From Geobacter sp. OR-1 (lineage in GTDB: Bacteria; Desulfobacterota; Desulfuromonadia; Geobacterales; DSM-12255): a stretch of DNA of 64,000 bases. A program made the translations under genes and the position numbers. The stretch covers positions 1-64,000 of the forward strand of contig NZ_BAZF01000014.1 of assembly GCF_000813145.1 (NCBI RefSeq), read 5' to 3'. The notes below the pieces were generated by a model, which did no database searches, was not told the DNA's origin, and was given only the letters and a program-made list of their open reading frames with translations. Every line of letters starts with the position of its first letter. Positions within the stretch are counted from its first letter, which is position 1. Of this stretch, positions 29,426 to 37,848 are shown one piece after another.

Positions 29426-30898
29426 TTAGAATAAAGAATTTATTCGAGTTATCACCTTGTCAACATACTGAAGATCCAATATTTCGACACCAAGAAAACA
29501 GAGAATGACCACGAAATAACAGGACGCTCCCAAATAAATGAACCTGTCCTTTTTCTGCCTCTTCATCTCAGAGGTTGCATCAGGAATTCTGGGAATAACC
29601 GCCAAAACTGGAAGCCCGAATGGCTTTAACCCATCTACCGACTTTATGCTGTTGCTCAACTGGTCAAGGCCGACTATCAGACCAAATGAACAGGCTATCC
29701 CGGCAAGAATCCCCATGAGGATTATTCTGACCCGGTTTGGGCTAACCGGTTTTACCGGTAAAACAGCAGGGTCTACAATTCGAAAAGTTGTCGTTTTGTC
29801 CTGAACCTCCATCTGCTTTGATACTTCGGATTGCCCCTGTCGTGAAAGCAGTTGGTCATAAAGTTCTTTCTGTTTGCGTTTATCAACGTCTTTCTTTTCC
29901 AGTTCAGCTTTGACCATAGGAATCTTGCGCAAAAGTGCCTGATTGGTGGCAATATATCTTCGTAGACTGTTTTCGGCCAATTTTAAGGCATCAAGCTCAG
30001 CCCCGATCTTTGCTACCTCTTGGGGATCTGCACTCCCACCGCCAGAAACCGGACCCTTGCTTATCTGCTGTTTGAGTGAATCAATTTCACCGCGGATTCT
30101 TATCAACTCTGGGTAGTTATCGTTGAACTGTGTTTTCAGTTCATTTTCGCGTTTCTGGAGTATCTGCAATTGAATCTGAGAGGGATCGGACTCACGACGA
30201 GTTACTGGCTTAAGACCTTCCAAATGCCTTCTGCGCAATTGGATATCCTGAAGCTTTTGCTCAGCAAAGTTGATCTCTTGAAAAAGTTTCGCCTCATCAA
30301 TATTAACGACTCCACCTTGTTGCGCCTTGAACTGATTCAATTCCTCATCAGCCTTATCAAGCTTTTCCTTAACCGTACCTATCTGGTCGGAAAGAAACTG
30401 AATTGCTCCATATGACTCTTCCCGCTTGGATGATACATTCTGTTCAATATATGTTCGCACAAGCGTGTTGATAAAATCCCGGGCAATCTTGGGATCGGTA
30501 TCCTTATAGGTAATCATGAACAGGTTATTGTCTCTGACTTTTACTGAAATATTCTTGTTCACACGGGCGAGAATACTTTCCAACTCCGCATCTGTATGCT
30601 TTTTTACATTCATATCGAGTTCATTGATTACTTTGACAAGGATGGTGCGACTGGTCAGTGCATAGGTCAACACCTTAATGGTCTGCTCCATCGAAGGGGT
30701 AACCGCAATCCCTTTGACTAGTTCACTTATAACGTTTTTCTCAATAAAAACAGTACTCTTGGCCTCATATATCTTGGGCAGAGAGTAACTAAAAATTACT
30801 CCTCCAGACATTATCAACAGGGCAACAATAATGAACAGAAGTTTCCTTCGGAGTAAAAGGTCGAGATATTTTCTATAATCGAATTCGTTGTTATTCAT
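29426..30898 (-). CDS. Wzz/GumC-like chain-length determinant, XrtA-associated
   Basis: This 490-residue inner-membrane protein has a first membrane helix near residues 18-38 (LLFIIVALLIMSGGVIFSYS) and a second near 400-420 (RIILMGILAGIACSFGLIVG). Between them is a long periplasmic domain rich in coiled coil (about 150-370). A final hydrophobic stretch near 460-478 is extra compared with simple Wzz. It should act with the separate tyrosine kinase to set polymer length and link to the export protein. It lies 23 bases after the Wza-like gene and 19 before the kinase gene. Confidence 0.9.
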   Translation of the reverse strand: MNNNEFDYRKYLDLLLRRKLLFIIVALLIMSGGVIFSYSLPKIYEAKSTVFIEKNVISELVKGIAVTPSMEQTIKVLTYALTSRTILVKVINELDMNVKKHTDAELESILARVNKNISVKVRDNNLFMITYKDTDPKIARDFINTLVRTYIEQNVSSKREESYGAIQFLSDQIGTVKEKLDKADEELNQFKAQQGGVVNIDEAKLFQEINFAEQKLQDIQLRRRHLEGLKPVTRRESDPSQIQLQILQKRENELKTQFNDNYPELIRIRGEIDSLKQQISKGPVSGGGSADPQEVAKIGAELDALKLAENSLRRYIATNQALLRKIPMVKAELEKKDVDKRKQKELYDQLLSRQGQSEVSKQMEVQDKTTTFRIVDPAVLPVKPVSPNRVRIILMGILAGIACSFGLIVGLDQLSNSIKSVDGLKPFGLPVLAVIPRIPDATSEMKRQKKDRFIYLGASCYFVVILCFLGVEILDLQYVDKVITRINSLF

Positions 30899-30921
30899 GC
30901 AAGGTCTCTCTAGAAAACAAT

Positions 30922-31722
30922 CTAAAATATGCTTTCTTTTACAATAATATAGTCACCGGGTTTCAGCTTGACGTTCTGGGAAAAATCACCATATTTTGTG
31001 ATCTCTTTCGCCTTCACTTCGATAGTTTCTTCTTTTGCACCGGTTTTCCTGCGTATCATAGTATCATTCTGGCTGGCAAATTTGGTAAAACCACCTGATT
31101 CCAATATGGCTTCCATAACTGTCATCCCCTCCCGATATTCGATGGATTTTGGGGTAGTGACAGCTCCAAGCACATATACGTTTTTGTCGAGCAGTAGAGG
31201 CATAAATATGGCATCACCAGACACAACCTCCACATCATCTTTCAGATCTCCTTCAACAAAAAGCCTGTAAAAGTCTTCTTTCAGCTTTTTACCGTTACGA
31301 AGCAAATAGGATTTCTTAAGGTCTGCTGTCTTAACTTCTCCAATGGAACAGAGCACCTGGAGGAGTGACGATTTACGGGTAAGGTCATAAATCCCCGACT
31401 TTATTCCACCACCGAAAATATATATCTTGCTGTTGGTGATTTCCCGAACCGTTACTGTTACTATCGGATTCTTTACAAGATCCTTTAACTTATCTGTTAA
31501 TGAGCCCTGAAGACCGGTTGGGGTAAATCCACTTGCTGTTACATCACCAAGACCGGGCACCGTAATTTTACCGTCAGGCCTCACCTTTACAAAAAACGAT
31601 AGTTCTTTAATTCCCCAAACAGCAATATCAAGTCCGTCACCTTCACCAATAACATAATCAGCTGCCTTAGCCTGGCCGACAAGCAACAAACTTAAAACTA
31701 GTGACATCAAAAATCTTTTCAT
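30922..31722 (-). CDS. Wza-like polysaccharide export protein
   Basis: This 266-residue exported protein has a cleavable signal (ends near VGQAKA), followed directly by the Poly_export domain (YVIGEGDGLDIAVWGIKEL, residues 23-41) and two SLBB repeats (IYIFGGGIKSGIYDL and VYVLGAVTTPKSIEY). There is no lipobox Cys, so unlike E. coli Wza it may be soluble or held by partners, consistent with a separate barrel protein in the locus. It is separated from the sugar-transferase gene by 16 bases. Confidence 0.9.
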   Translation of the reverse strand: MKRFLMSLVLSLLLVGQAKAADYVIGEGDGLDIAVWGIKELSFFVKVRPDGKITVPGLGDVTASGFTPTGLQGSLTDKLKDLVKNPIVTVTVREITNSKIYIFGGGIKSGIYDLTRKSSLLQVLCSIGEVKTADLKKSYLLRNGKKLKEDFYRLFVEGDLKDDVEVVSGDAIFMPLLLDKNVYVLGAVTTPKSIEYREGMTVMEAILESGGFTKFASQNDTMIRRKTGAKEETIEVKAKEITKYGDFSQNVKLKPGDYIIVKESIF

Positions 31723-31738
31723 ATATTACCCCACTGAA

Positions 31739-33100
31739 TTATCTAGCCCCTCGGCGGAAAAGAACAACTTTGATAGTTTCCAGTATGATCAATATGTCAA
31801 AAGGAAGAGAAATGTTCTTTATGTAATATAGATCGAACCGCAGTTTCTCTATGGCATCCTCAACAGACGCTCCGTAAGGATAACGTACCTGAGCCCACCC
31901 AGTAACTCCAGGCTTAATATAATGGCGTTCAGAATAATATGGGATTACTTCTGTCAGCTTGCGCACAAATTCAGGACGTTCCGGCCGAGGTCCAACCAAA
32001 CTCATATCGCCGCGCAGCACATTGAAAAGCTGGGGGATTTCATCAATCCTGCTTTTGCGAAGGAATTCACCTACTTTGGTCACCCGAGGATCCTTTTCCT
32101 TTGCCCACACCGCGCCGGTTCCGGTTTCTGCATCCTGACGCATACTTCTGAATTTGTACAGGTTGAATAATTTCTCACCTTCTCCAACTCTTGTCTGACG
32201 AAAAAGAATAGGCCCCGGAGAATCTATTCTGATAACAAGGGCAATCAATGGGAAAAAAGGTAAAGTTAATAGCAACCCAAAAGAAGCACATAAAAGATCT
32301 GTAATTCTCTTTATCAGGCGTAACCCTAATGTTACCCTGAAACCGTGGGAGAAAATAAACCAACTTGGGGTAATGTTCTCCAGCAGCAGTTTACCAGTCA
32401 TCTGTTCATAAAAAGATGGAGCGTCTACAACCTCAATGCCGGTGAGTTTACAGCTAAGTACCTCTTGAAGAGGGAAGACTCCGCGCCTCTCCGAGAGTGA
32501 TACTACAATTTTCTGCGCACCTACCCGCCGTACCGCAGCACACAAACCTTCTTCAGAATCAATTATGTTGTGATAAGGAACCATAACCGGTTCCGAAGCG
32601 CAATTAAAATAACCGGCCAAGATGTAAGAATGATTTTGAGCAGCAATCAGATTTCCTATCTGCCTTGCCAAAGGACCGGTCCCCAAAATGAGAACCTTAT
32701 TTACAAATCCCGGGAGACTTGTGCTTATGCAACCAAGCAGATGTGACAAAAACTGGAATAACCCGAATATAAGAAGGGATATTAGCAATACTCCTCGACC
32801 GAACAGCTGAAATTCCGTTAGATAAAAAAGGCCTGTCAGTATAAAAAATGAGACTGCTACAGACAGAATTATCCTGATCAGGTATTCCTTTTTCCCAATC
32901 TCCGGGGAAGTGGAGTAAATTTCCAGCAGAAAAGATGAAAAGAGCAATACTACTGCAAACAGCACAATCCTGGTAAATTCCAGGCTGGAAAGCTTGGTTA
33001 GCTGCGGCACGAATCCTAGCCTTATGAAGTAGGCAGAATAAAGCGCCAGAAAAGCAAATACAACATCACAGACTATTGAAAAGAGAAAACGTCTGGTCAC
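31739..33100 (-). CDS. Polyprenyl-phosphate sugar-1-phosphate transferase, XrtA type
   Basis: This 453-residue initiating enzyme starts EPS repeat synthesis on undecaprenyl phosphate. Four N-terminal membrane helices (to about 125) are followed by a cytoplasmic CoA-binding-like domain and then the catalytic domain: helix near 265-290, [22 protein letters not shown] near 300, [33 protein letters not shown] near 370-390 and WAQVRYPYG near 415. This is the architecture of the PEP-CTERM-associated sugar transferases. It overlaps the PrsT gene by 4 bases. Confidence 0.92.
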   Translation of the reverse strand: MTRRFLFSIVCDVVFAFLALYSAYFIRLGFVPQLTKLSSLEFTRIVLFAVVLLFSSFLLEIYSTSPEIGKKEYLIRIILSVAVSFFILTGLFYLTEFQLFGRGVLLISLLIFGLFQFLSHLLGCISTSLPGFVNKVLILGTGPLARQIGNLIAAQNHSYILAGYFNCASEPVMVPYHNIIDSEEGLCAAVRRVGAQKIVVSLSERRGVFPLQEVLSCKLTGIEVVDAPSFYEQMTGKLLLENITPSWFIFSHGFRVTLGLRLIKRITDLLCASFGLLLTLPFFPLIALVIRIDSPGPILFRQTRVGEGEKLFNLYKFRSMRQDAETGTGAVWAKEKDPRVTKVGEFLRKSRIDEIPQLFNVLRGDMSLVGPRPERPEFVRKLTEVIPYYSERHYIKPGVTGWAQVRYPYGASVEDAIEKLRFDLYYIKNISLPFDILIILETIKVVLFRRGAR

Positions 33101-35766
33101 TTAGATTTTCTTCCCCCGCCAGAAGCAGACAATTCGGCTCGTAACTGCCGAGCCTGAGAAATTTCCGGGAAATCTCCTGATTGTAGTGCTTTCTGAACCT
33201 TTTCGGTTGCTTTAGCCCGGTCGCCTGAATCCTTCAAAGCCAAGGCGAAATGGTAAAGTACTGTAGGGCTGTTTGGCAATGCCGACGAAGCTTTATCAAG
33301 AGCCTTGACCGCTTCGGAAACTTTGCCGTTCTTCAATAGTGCATACCCTAGAGTATCCATTACACCGGGATTGCCTGGCTCTAATTTGTACGCTGTTATG
33401 GCAAGTTGCAGCGCCTCTTCTTTGGAGCCATAGCCGTCTGCAGAAAGATAGGCAAGATTGTTCAACGCTGGTACGAAATTCTGCGCCTTGGCAAGAGCGT
33501 CACGATACTTCTTCATAGCCTCTTTCTTTTTCCCCGTCTGTTCATATATTGACCCTAATGCAAAATGCGCCGGCGCATAATCATTTTTTGCCCTGATAAT
33601 TTCATTAATTAACGATGATGCAGAAACATAGTCTTTCTTTTTGGTATACACATCAGCTAGTTGCAACTTAGCCTGAAGATTTGACGGCTCGACTTTCAAA
33701 CCTTTCCGGAGTTCATCAATTGCCTTGTTAGTATCATTCTGATTCTCGTAAATTGAAGCAAGCACCATATGACCAATGGCAGCATTCGGCTTCAAAGTGA
33801 CAACACGCTGGGCTTGTTCAACAGCCTTGGAAGTATCCTTCATTGCCATATAAGCATTAATCTTCAGGCCGATTCCCGTCCCTTGGCTGATCTGCTCAAT
33901 TTCGTCAAAGACCTTGATCGCTTCTTTGAACTTCTTGTCAGCAGTCAGAAGCTTCCCTTTAGCTTCAAGGGCAGAAATATCCTTGGAGTTGATTTTTATG
34001 GCCTCATCAAGAACGCCGATAGCCTTGCTGTTATCCTTCTTACGTGCATAATATCCGGCAAGAGCAAGGAACGCGGCAGATTTCTTGGTCTCCTTCGCCT
34101 TAGTGTATGCATTGAGCGCATCTGCATCGCGCCCTTTCAATTCTTGAAGCGCAGCAAGGCTCAGTAATGCTCTTAAGTTGGCCGGATCCTTAGCAAGGAC
34201 CGCATTATACTCGGCAATCGATTTGTCATGCTCACCCTTTGCCGCAAAATAATTTGCAATATTGAAATAGGCGGGGAAAAACGACGGATCCGCAGTTTTG
34301 GCCTTTTGGAGGTACTTAAACGCTTCGTCAGGCTTACGTTGCGCCAATGAGGTTGAAGCGAGGGCGTTATATATCGGGGCATCGGAAGGTTTGCCGGTGA
34401 GTCCTTTATTGAGAATTGCGACGGCTTTATTCAGTTTCCCCTGACGCATGTAATAAGAAAAAAGCATCATCCTCGAATTCAGAACCTCAGGATTAACATT
34501 GATGGCTGTTTGAAGCTCAGCTTCCCCTTCTCGCTCCCTCCCTTTGCTGAGATTGATAAGTCCCTTTTTGATATGGGCATCAACAAGTTTCGGGTCCAAT
34601 TCGGTCGCACGATTAAGCTCGCGCATCCCTTCATCAAACAGCCCTTTGGCAATATATGCACTACCCAGTACGTTATGAGCCAGCGCATTATTAGGTTCCG
34701 AGTCAATTACCTTTTTGGCCTCTGTTACTGCGTCATCAAGACGTTTCTGTTGAAGAAGAATCATGCCGATCATTATTCGAGAACGGTGATGATTCGGCAC
34801 ACGGTCGAGGATGCTCCTGAACTGGCTGATTGCAGTTTCAAGTTGTCCGGCTGCATATTGAGCCATCCCCAGATAGTAATAACCATCGACAGAAGGCTGG
34901 AGTTTTAAGGAATTCTGAAGTGCGGCAATGGCTTCGGTGTAGTTTTTCTTTTTGTAGAGCAAAATCCCGGATAAGCGAGCAGTCTCTCCACGCTTGGGGA
35001 ATTTCTGGGCGAGTTCGGCTGAAACCTGCTCAGCCTTTGCTGTATCTCCCTGATCAAGATATATAATACCAATCTTATATAATGGCATCGGGTCGTTCTT
35101 CGTTATATCGGCAAGTTTTCGATATGTATCGAGCGCCTTCTGCCTATTGCCCCGGGTCATTTCCAACTGCGCAAGCAGGTTATAAGCCTTGGCATTGCTT
35201 GGATCCGTGGCAAGAATCTCGTCAATCTGCCTTCGTGCTTCGCTGTCGCGATTTAAAGAAGCATACACAAGAGCGAGCTCAAGCTTGGCAGTTGTCCTTT
35301 TTGGGTCTGATTGCAAAGACTGGAGCAAATAACGCTCCGCCTCAGCCCCCTGCTTTTTAATTGCGTATGCAGTTCCTTTATACTCTAAGGCCTCGGCATT
35401 TCCCGGTGCCTGCGTTAAAAAATCGTCAAGAATTTTCAAGGCGTCATCAGGCTTGCCGGACATGTTATAAACCTTCACCAGCATCAATTTTAATTCCGCA
35501 TTACCCGGATTCTGCTTGAGAACCTTCTGGAATTCACGTTCTGCTTGCTCCAATTTACCGGTATTCATGTAGGCGATCCCAAGCTGATGTCTCGCTTCCA
35601 TGAAGTTCTGGTCTTTTTCCAAAGCATTTTTCAGAAATACAATGGCCCCATTGGGATTGCCCTTCTTGATTTCCTCCATGCCTTTGGCATAAAGCTCGTC
35701 TTTAGATTTACCCCCACAGCCTGAAACAGTAACCAGCAACATCAGGAAGATTAGGCACTTTTTCAC
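33097..35766 (-). CDS. prsT: PrsT-type TPR lipoprotein, XrtA/PEP-CTERM-associated
   Basis: This 889-residue lipoprotein has a short signal with lipobox VTVSGC (Cys near residue 17) followed by about 22 tetratricopeptide repeats running to the C-terminus (for example NAELKLMLVKVYNMSGKPDD and PNNALAHNVLGSAYIAKGLF). The length and composition fit PrsT, the TPR protein that marks XrtA loci and probably scaffolds the secretion complex in the periplasm. The start is GTG, 8 bases behind a strong AGGGGG ribosome site. It is the first gene of the minus-strand EPS locus, with palindromic sequence just upstream. Confidence 0.88.
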   Translation of the reverse strand: MKKCLIFLMLLVTVSGCGGKSKDELYAKGMEEIKKGNPNGAIVFLKNALEKDQNFMEARHQLGIAYMNTGKLEQAEREFQKVLKQNPGNAELKLMLVKVYNMSGKPDDALKILDDFLTQAPGNAEALEYKGTAYAIKKQGAEAERYLLQSLQSDPKRTTAKLELALVYASLNRDSEARRQIDEILATDPSNAKAYNLLAQLEMTRGNRQKALDTYRKLADITKNDPMPLYKIGIIYLDQGDTAKAEQVSAELAQKFPKRGETARLSGILLYKKKNYTEAIAALQNSLKLQPSVDGYYYLGMAQYAAGQLETAISQFRSILDRVPNHHRSRIMIGMILLQQKRLDDAVTEAKKVIDSEPNNALAHNVLGSAYIAKGLFDEGMRELNRATELDPKLVDAHIKKGLINLSKGREREGEAELQTAINVNPEVLNSRMMLFSYYMRQGKLNKAVAILNKGLTGKPSDAPIYNALASTSLAQRKPDEAFKYLQKAKTADPSFFPAYFNIANYFAAKGEHDKSIAEYNAVLAKDPANLRALLSLAALQELKGRDADALNAYTKAKETKKSAAFLALAGYYARKKDNSKAIGVLDEAIKINSKDISALEAKGKLLTADKKFKEAIKVFDEIEQISQGTGIGLKINAYMAMKDTSKAVEQAQRVVTLKPNAAIGHMVLASIYENQNDTNKAIDELRKGLKVEPSNLQAKLQLADVYTKKKDYVSASSLINEIIRAKNDYAPAHFALGSIYEQTGKKKEAMKKYRDALAKAQNFVPALNNLAYLSADGYGSKEEALQLAITAYKLEPGNPGVMDTLGYALLKNGKVSEAVKALDKASSALPNSPTVLYHFALALKDSGDRAKATEKVQKALQSGDFPEISQARQLRAELSASGGGRKSK

Positions 35767-35781
35767 AGTAACCCCCTATAG

Positions 35782-35809
35782 AATTGATTAAAATCAATTG
35801 TCACAATTG
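35782..35809. promoter_or_regulatory. Overlapping palindromes upstream of prsT
   Basis: Bases 35782-35799 read AATTGATT-AA-AATCAATT, an 8-base inverted repeat, and 35795-35809 read CAATTG-TCA-CAATTG. They lie 16 to 43 bases before the GTG start of prsT, where an operator or the promoter core of the EPS operon would be. On the minus strand a loose -35/-10 pair (TTTACT, 17 bases, TTTAAT) overlaps them. The binding protein is unknown. AT-rich palindromes arise by chance fairly easily, so the confidence is modest. Confidence 0.38.
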
Positions 35810-35925
35810 AGTAAACCGATTACAGCATGCATATTTAAGCAAAATTTTAAAATATCATCAAGCAACGATATATCCATAAAAAATTATTTGCTTTTTTAGA
35901 TAATATCACATAAAAAATTTTCGTC

Positions 35926-36633
35926 ATGTCTGCCAAGCTTTCATTTACGCAGGAGTCAGCTTTTCCAAGAATTGTGCCATTCATCTTATTCATGGCTTTC
36001 ATTGCCGTGCAGGAGGGGATGCAATATCTTGGATCAAACGGCATTGTCGGAATACCTGACAACTGGTTTCTGTACCTGTACCCAGTAAAGACCTTAGCAG
36101 TAGGTGCGCTGCTTTTCGCGTATAGAAAAAATTACTCGGAAATCAAAATTGCCGACCTGGGCATTATCAGCAAAACTGTTCCGGCAATAATCCTCGGTAT
36201 TGCGGTTTTCGCCCTTTGGGTCAATATGGACTGGTCTTGGGCAACAATGGGAACCCCCAAAGGCTTTAATCCGACAACCGTGTCGGATATCTTTACACGT
36301 CAGATGCTTGTCGTTTTTCGCATAGTTGGCGCATCAGTAATAGTCCCGATCATGGAAGAGCTCTTTTGGCGATCCTGGCTGTTACGTTACCTTATTTGCC
36401 AAGAATTTCAATCCGTTGAACTCGGGAAATTTTCTACGGCTTCATTCATTATCGGCGCAATCATGTTCGGACTGGAGCACAATCTCTGGCTTGCCGGAAT
36501 AATGGCCGGAGCCGCCTACAGCCTGCTCCTCTACCGTACAAGAAGCCTCGTCCAGTGTATCCTGGCGCATGCGATCACCAACTTTGCCCTCGGTCTCTAC
36601 GTTCTGCAGACTTCCCGCTGGGAGTTTTGGTAA
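35926..36633 (+). CDS. CPBP/CAAX-type intramembrane protease, PEP-CTERM-associated
   Basis: This 235-residue membrane protein has about 6-7 helices. The glutamyl-protease motifs are present: IMEELFWRSWLLRY near residues 143-156 (EExxxR), FGLEHN near 185 (FxxxH) and LAHAITNFALG near 215-225 (HxxxN). A protein of this subfamily is often encoded in exosortase loci and in some species is fused to the exosortase. Here it is free-standing, divergent from the EPS operon and 167 bases upstream of a PEP-CTERM gene, so it may process PEP-CTERM proteins or another part of the system. No strong ribosome site precedes the ATG. Confidence 0.85.
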   Translation: MSAKLSFTQESAFPRIVPFILFMAFIAVQEGMQYLGSNGIVGIPDNWFLYLYPVKTLAVGALLFAYRKNYSEIKIADLGIISKTVPAIILGIAVFALWVNMDWSWATMGTPKGFNPTTVSDIFTRQMLVVFRIVGASVIVPIMEELFWRSWLLRYLICQEFQSVELGKFSTASFIIGAIMFGLEHNLWLAGIMAGAAYSLLLYRTRSLVQCILAHAITNFALGLYVLQTSRWEFW

Positions 36634-36718
36634 CCCCTGCTGTCGGAATACCTTACAGTCTCCCTCCCCACCGCACACGTCTCATAATTTACCAGTGCAT
36701 TTTCAAGCTGTTATCCAC

Positions 36719-36734
36719 TTGGCACCTTAATTGC
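36719..36734 (+). promoter_or_regulatory. Sigma-54 (RpoN) -24/-12 promoter
   Basis: TTGGCAC at 36719-36725 and TTGC at 36731-36734 give TGGCAC-N5-TTGC, with exactly 12 bases from GG to GC. This matches the RpoN consensus at all the key bases. It lies 66 bases before the ATG of the PEP-CTERM gene. XrtA systems often carry the sensor-regulator pair PrsK/PrsR that works with sigma-54; neither gene is in this window. Confidence 0.9.
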
Positions 36735-36800
36735 TATTTAGTCATCAAACACGAATTCAAGCGGTTCTCGGATCGCATCAAAAAACAGGAGGATAAAACA

Positions 36801-37511
36801 ATGAAAAAGATGATTGCATTACTGGCTGGTTTGATGATGATGGGGTCTACTGCCGCAATAGCTGCTCCAATACTTGATTTTGGTCTGATCGCACCTACTT
36901 CTGGTTCTATCAGTTATGCCGGTGGAATAGCTCCACTTGTTGGTAGCAACATTGATGTAAATGATGTTGTTCTTTTAGATGAAAATGCAAATCAAATAGG
37001 GCCTAGATATAGTCTACTTGGTGCAGTATTGGATTTTACGAGCGGTAATTTCGTAAGTGGTTCTAATACAACCGCAAATTTTGGGGGTGGACCTAACAGT
37101 ACCATCACTCTTTCTGGTACAGTTGATGTTAACGGTAACAATATTGTTGACGATGGTGATATAACCGGCATTATACTTTCAGGGAATTTTGGAAATGCTC
37201 AGGTCATCACAACATTTGGGGTTGCGCGAATAGCCGGCGCTGCATTTAATGATTACAAGAATCCTGCTTTACTTGATCTTTATAATTTACCTGAATTTCT
37301 CCCCAACACAGAGGAGGCTATGCCTTACCTTGGGAGTTTGAACCTAAGTTTTAATGCAAATGACGTAAATCTCGCTGATGGTTTTAGGAGTGCAGCACTG
37401 CTCAGTGGCGACCTTACCAACACCCCGGTTCCCGAGCCTGGTACCATTGCTCTCCTTGGCGCCGGCCTCCTTGGCCTCGGCATCTATGGCCGTCGTAGAG
37501 CCAAGAAATAA
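36801..37511 (+). CDS. PEP-CTERM surface protein with EF-hand/dockerin-like loop
   Basis: This 236-residue exported protein has a signal peptide (MKKMIALLAGLMMMG...AIAA) and a low-complexity beta-rich body. The sorting tail at residues 209-236 consists of PVPEPGTI, then a hydrophobic helix LALLGAG-like, then RRRAKK. Residues 109-120 (DVNGNNIVDDGD) place acidic or Asn residues at positions 1, 3, 5, 9 and 12 of an EF-hand loop, as in dockerins. The protein should be cut and anchored or released by an exosortase. I start at 36801, behind AGGAGG; the frame opens earlier, but the ribosome site and signal peptide fix this start. It has its own sigma-54 promoter and terminator. Confidence 0.93.
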   Translation: MKKMIALLAGLMMMGSTAAIAAPILDFGLIAPTSGSISYAGGIAPLVGSNIDVNDVVLLDENANQIGPRYSLLGAVLDFTSGNFVSGSNTTANFGGGPNSTITLSGTVDVNGNNIVDDGDITGIILSGNFGNAQVITTFGVARIAGAAFNDYKNPALLDLYNLPEFLPNTEEAMPYLGSLNLSFNANDVNLADGFRSAALLSGDLTNTPVPEPGTIALLGAGLLGLGIYGRRRAKK

Positions 37512-37534
37512 GCTGTAAAGAAATTCGACAGAAC

Positions 37535-37567
37535 AAAAAAGGCCGCCCATCCGGGTGGCCTTTTTTG
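37535..37567 (+). terminator. Rho-independent terminator after PEP-CTERM gene
   Basis: A stem GGCCGCCC (37541-37548) pairs with GGGTGGCC (37553-37560) with one G-T pair and a short loop ATCC. An A-run stands before the stem and TTTTTTG after it, so it could work in both directions. It begins about 24 bases after the stop codon. Confidence 0.9.
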
Positions 37568-37802
37568 TATGAAACATATTGCGTCAGCACACTGTTGCTA
37601 CCGATTCCCAATAGAGAAGACAATATTCTCGATCCATACGCTATCAATAGCAATTCCTTAATCAGTATTCCAAAGATTGCGAGCCTGTGCTCAGTAAACA
37701 AGTGATAGATATAAGTTGGCAATGCGATGGAGGCTATCAGAAGTCATCATTAACTCTGTATCAATCGGTAGCCTTGATATGGTCATGATGAAGAATATAA
37801 GA
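37568..37802. other. Intergenic stretch without a supported gene
   Basis: This is about 235 bases between two convergent terminators. On the minus strand an open frame (37722 down into the PEP-CTERM gene) begins TYIYHLFTEHRLAIFGILIK and is hydrophobic, as if from a membrane protein, but it starts behind two TGA codons, has no ribosome site and soon runs through the terminator. It may be a gene remnant. I call nothing here. Confidence 0.5.
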
Positions 37803-37822
37803 AGGACCGCTCAAGGCGGCCC
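37800..37822 (-). terminator. Rho-independent terminator after the lipoprotein gene
   Basis: Read on the minus strand, GGGCCGC (37822-37816), loop CTTGA and GCGGTCC (37810-37804) form a 7-base stem with one G-U pair, followed by TTCTTAT. It lies about 27 bases after the stop codon at 37849. Confidence 0.7.
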
Positions 37823-37848
37823 ATTAAATTTGAACGGAGAGTTAAAAC

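Noticed and set aside
35864-35878. Possible sigma-54 site for prsT on the minus strand (TGGATA...TTGC)
   Set aside because: It reads TGGATA-N5-TTGC, missing the strongly conserved C of TGGCAC, so it is too weak to call.
36555-36800. Upstream extension of the PEP-CTERM frame
   Set aside because: It overlaps the CPBP gene and the sigma-54 promoter; the signal peptide begins at 36801 behind AGGAGG.
36634-36800. Cyclic-di-GMP (GEMM) riboswitch before the PEP-CTERM gene
   Set aside because: GEMM elements are common in Geobacter-like genomes, but the conserved core is absent here.
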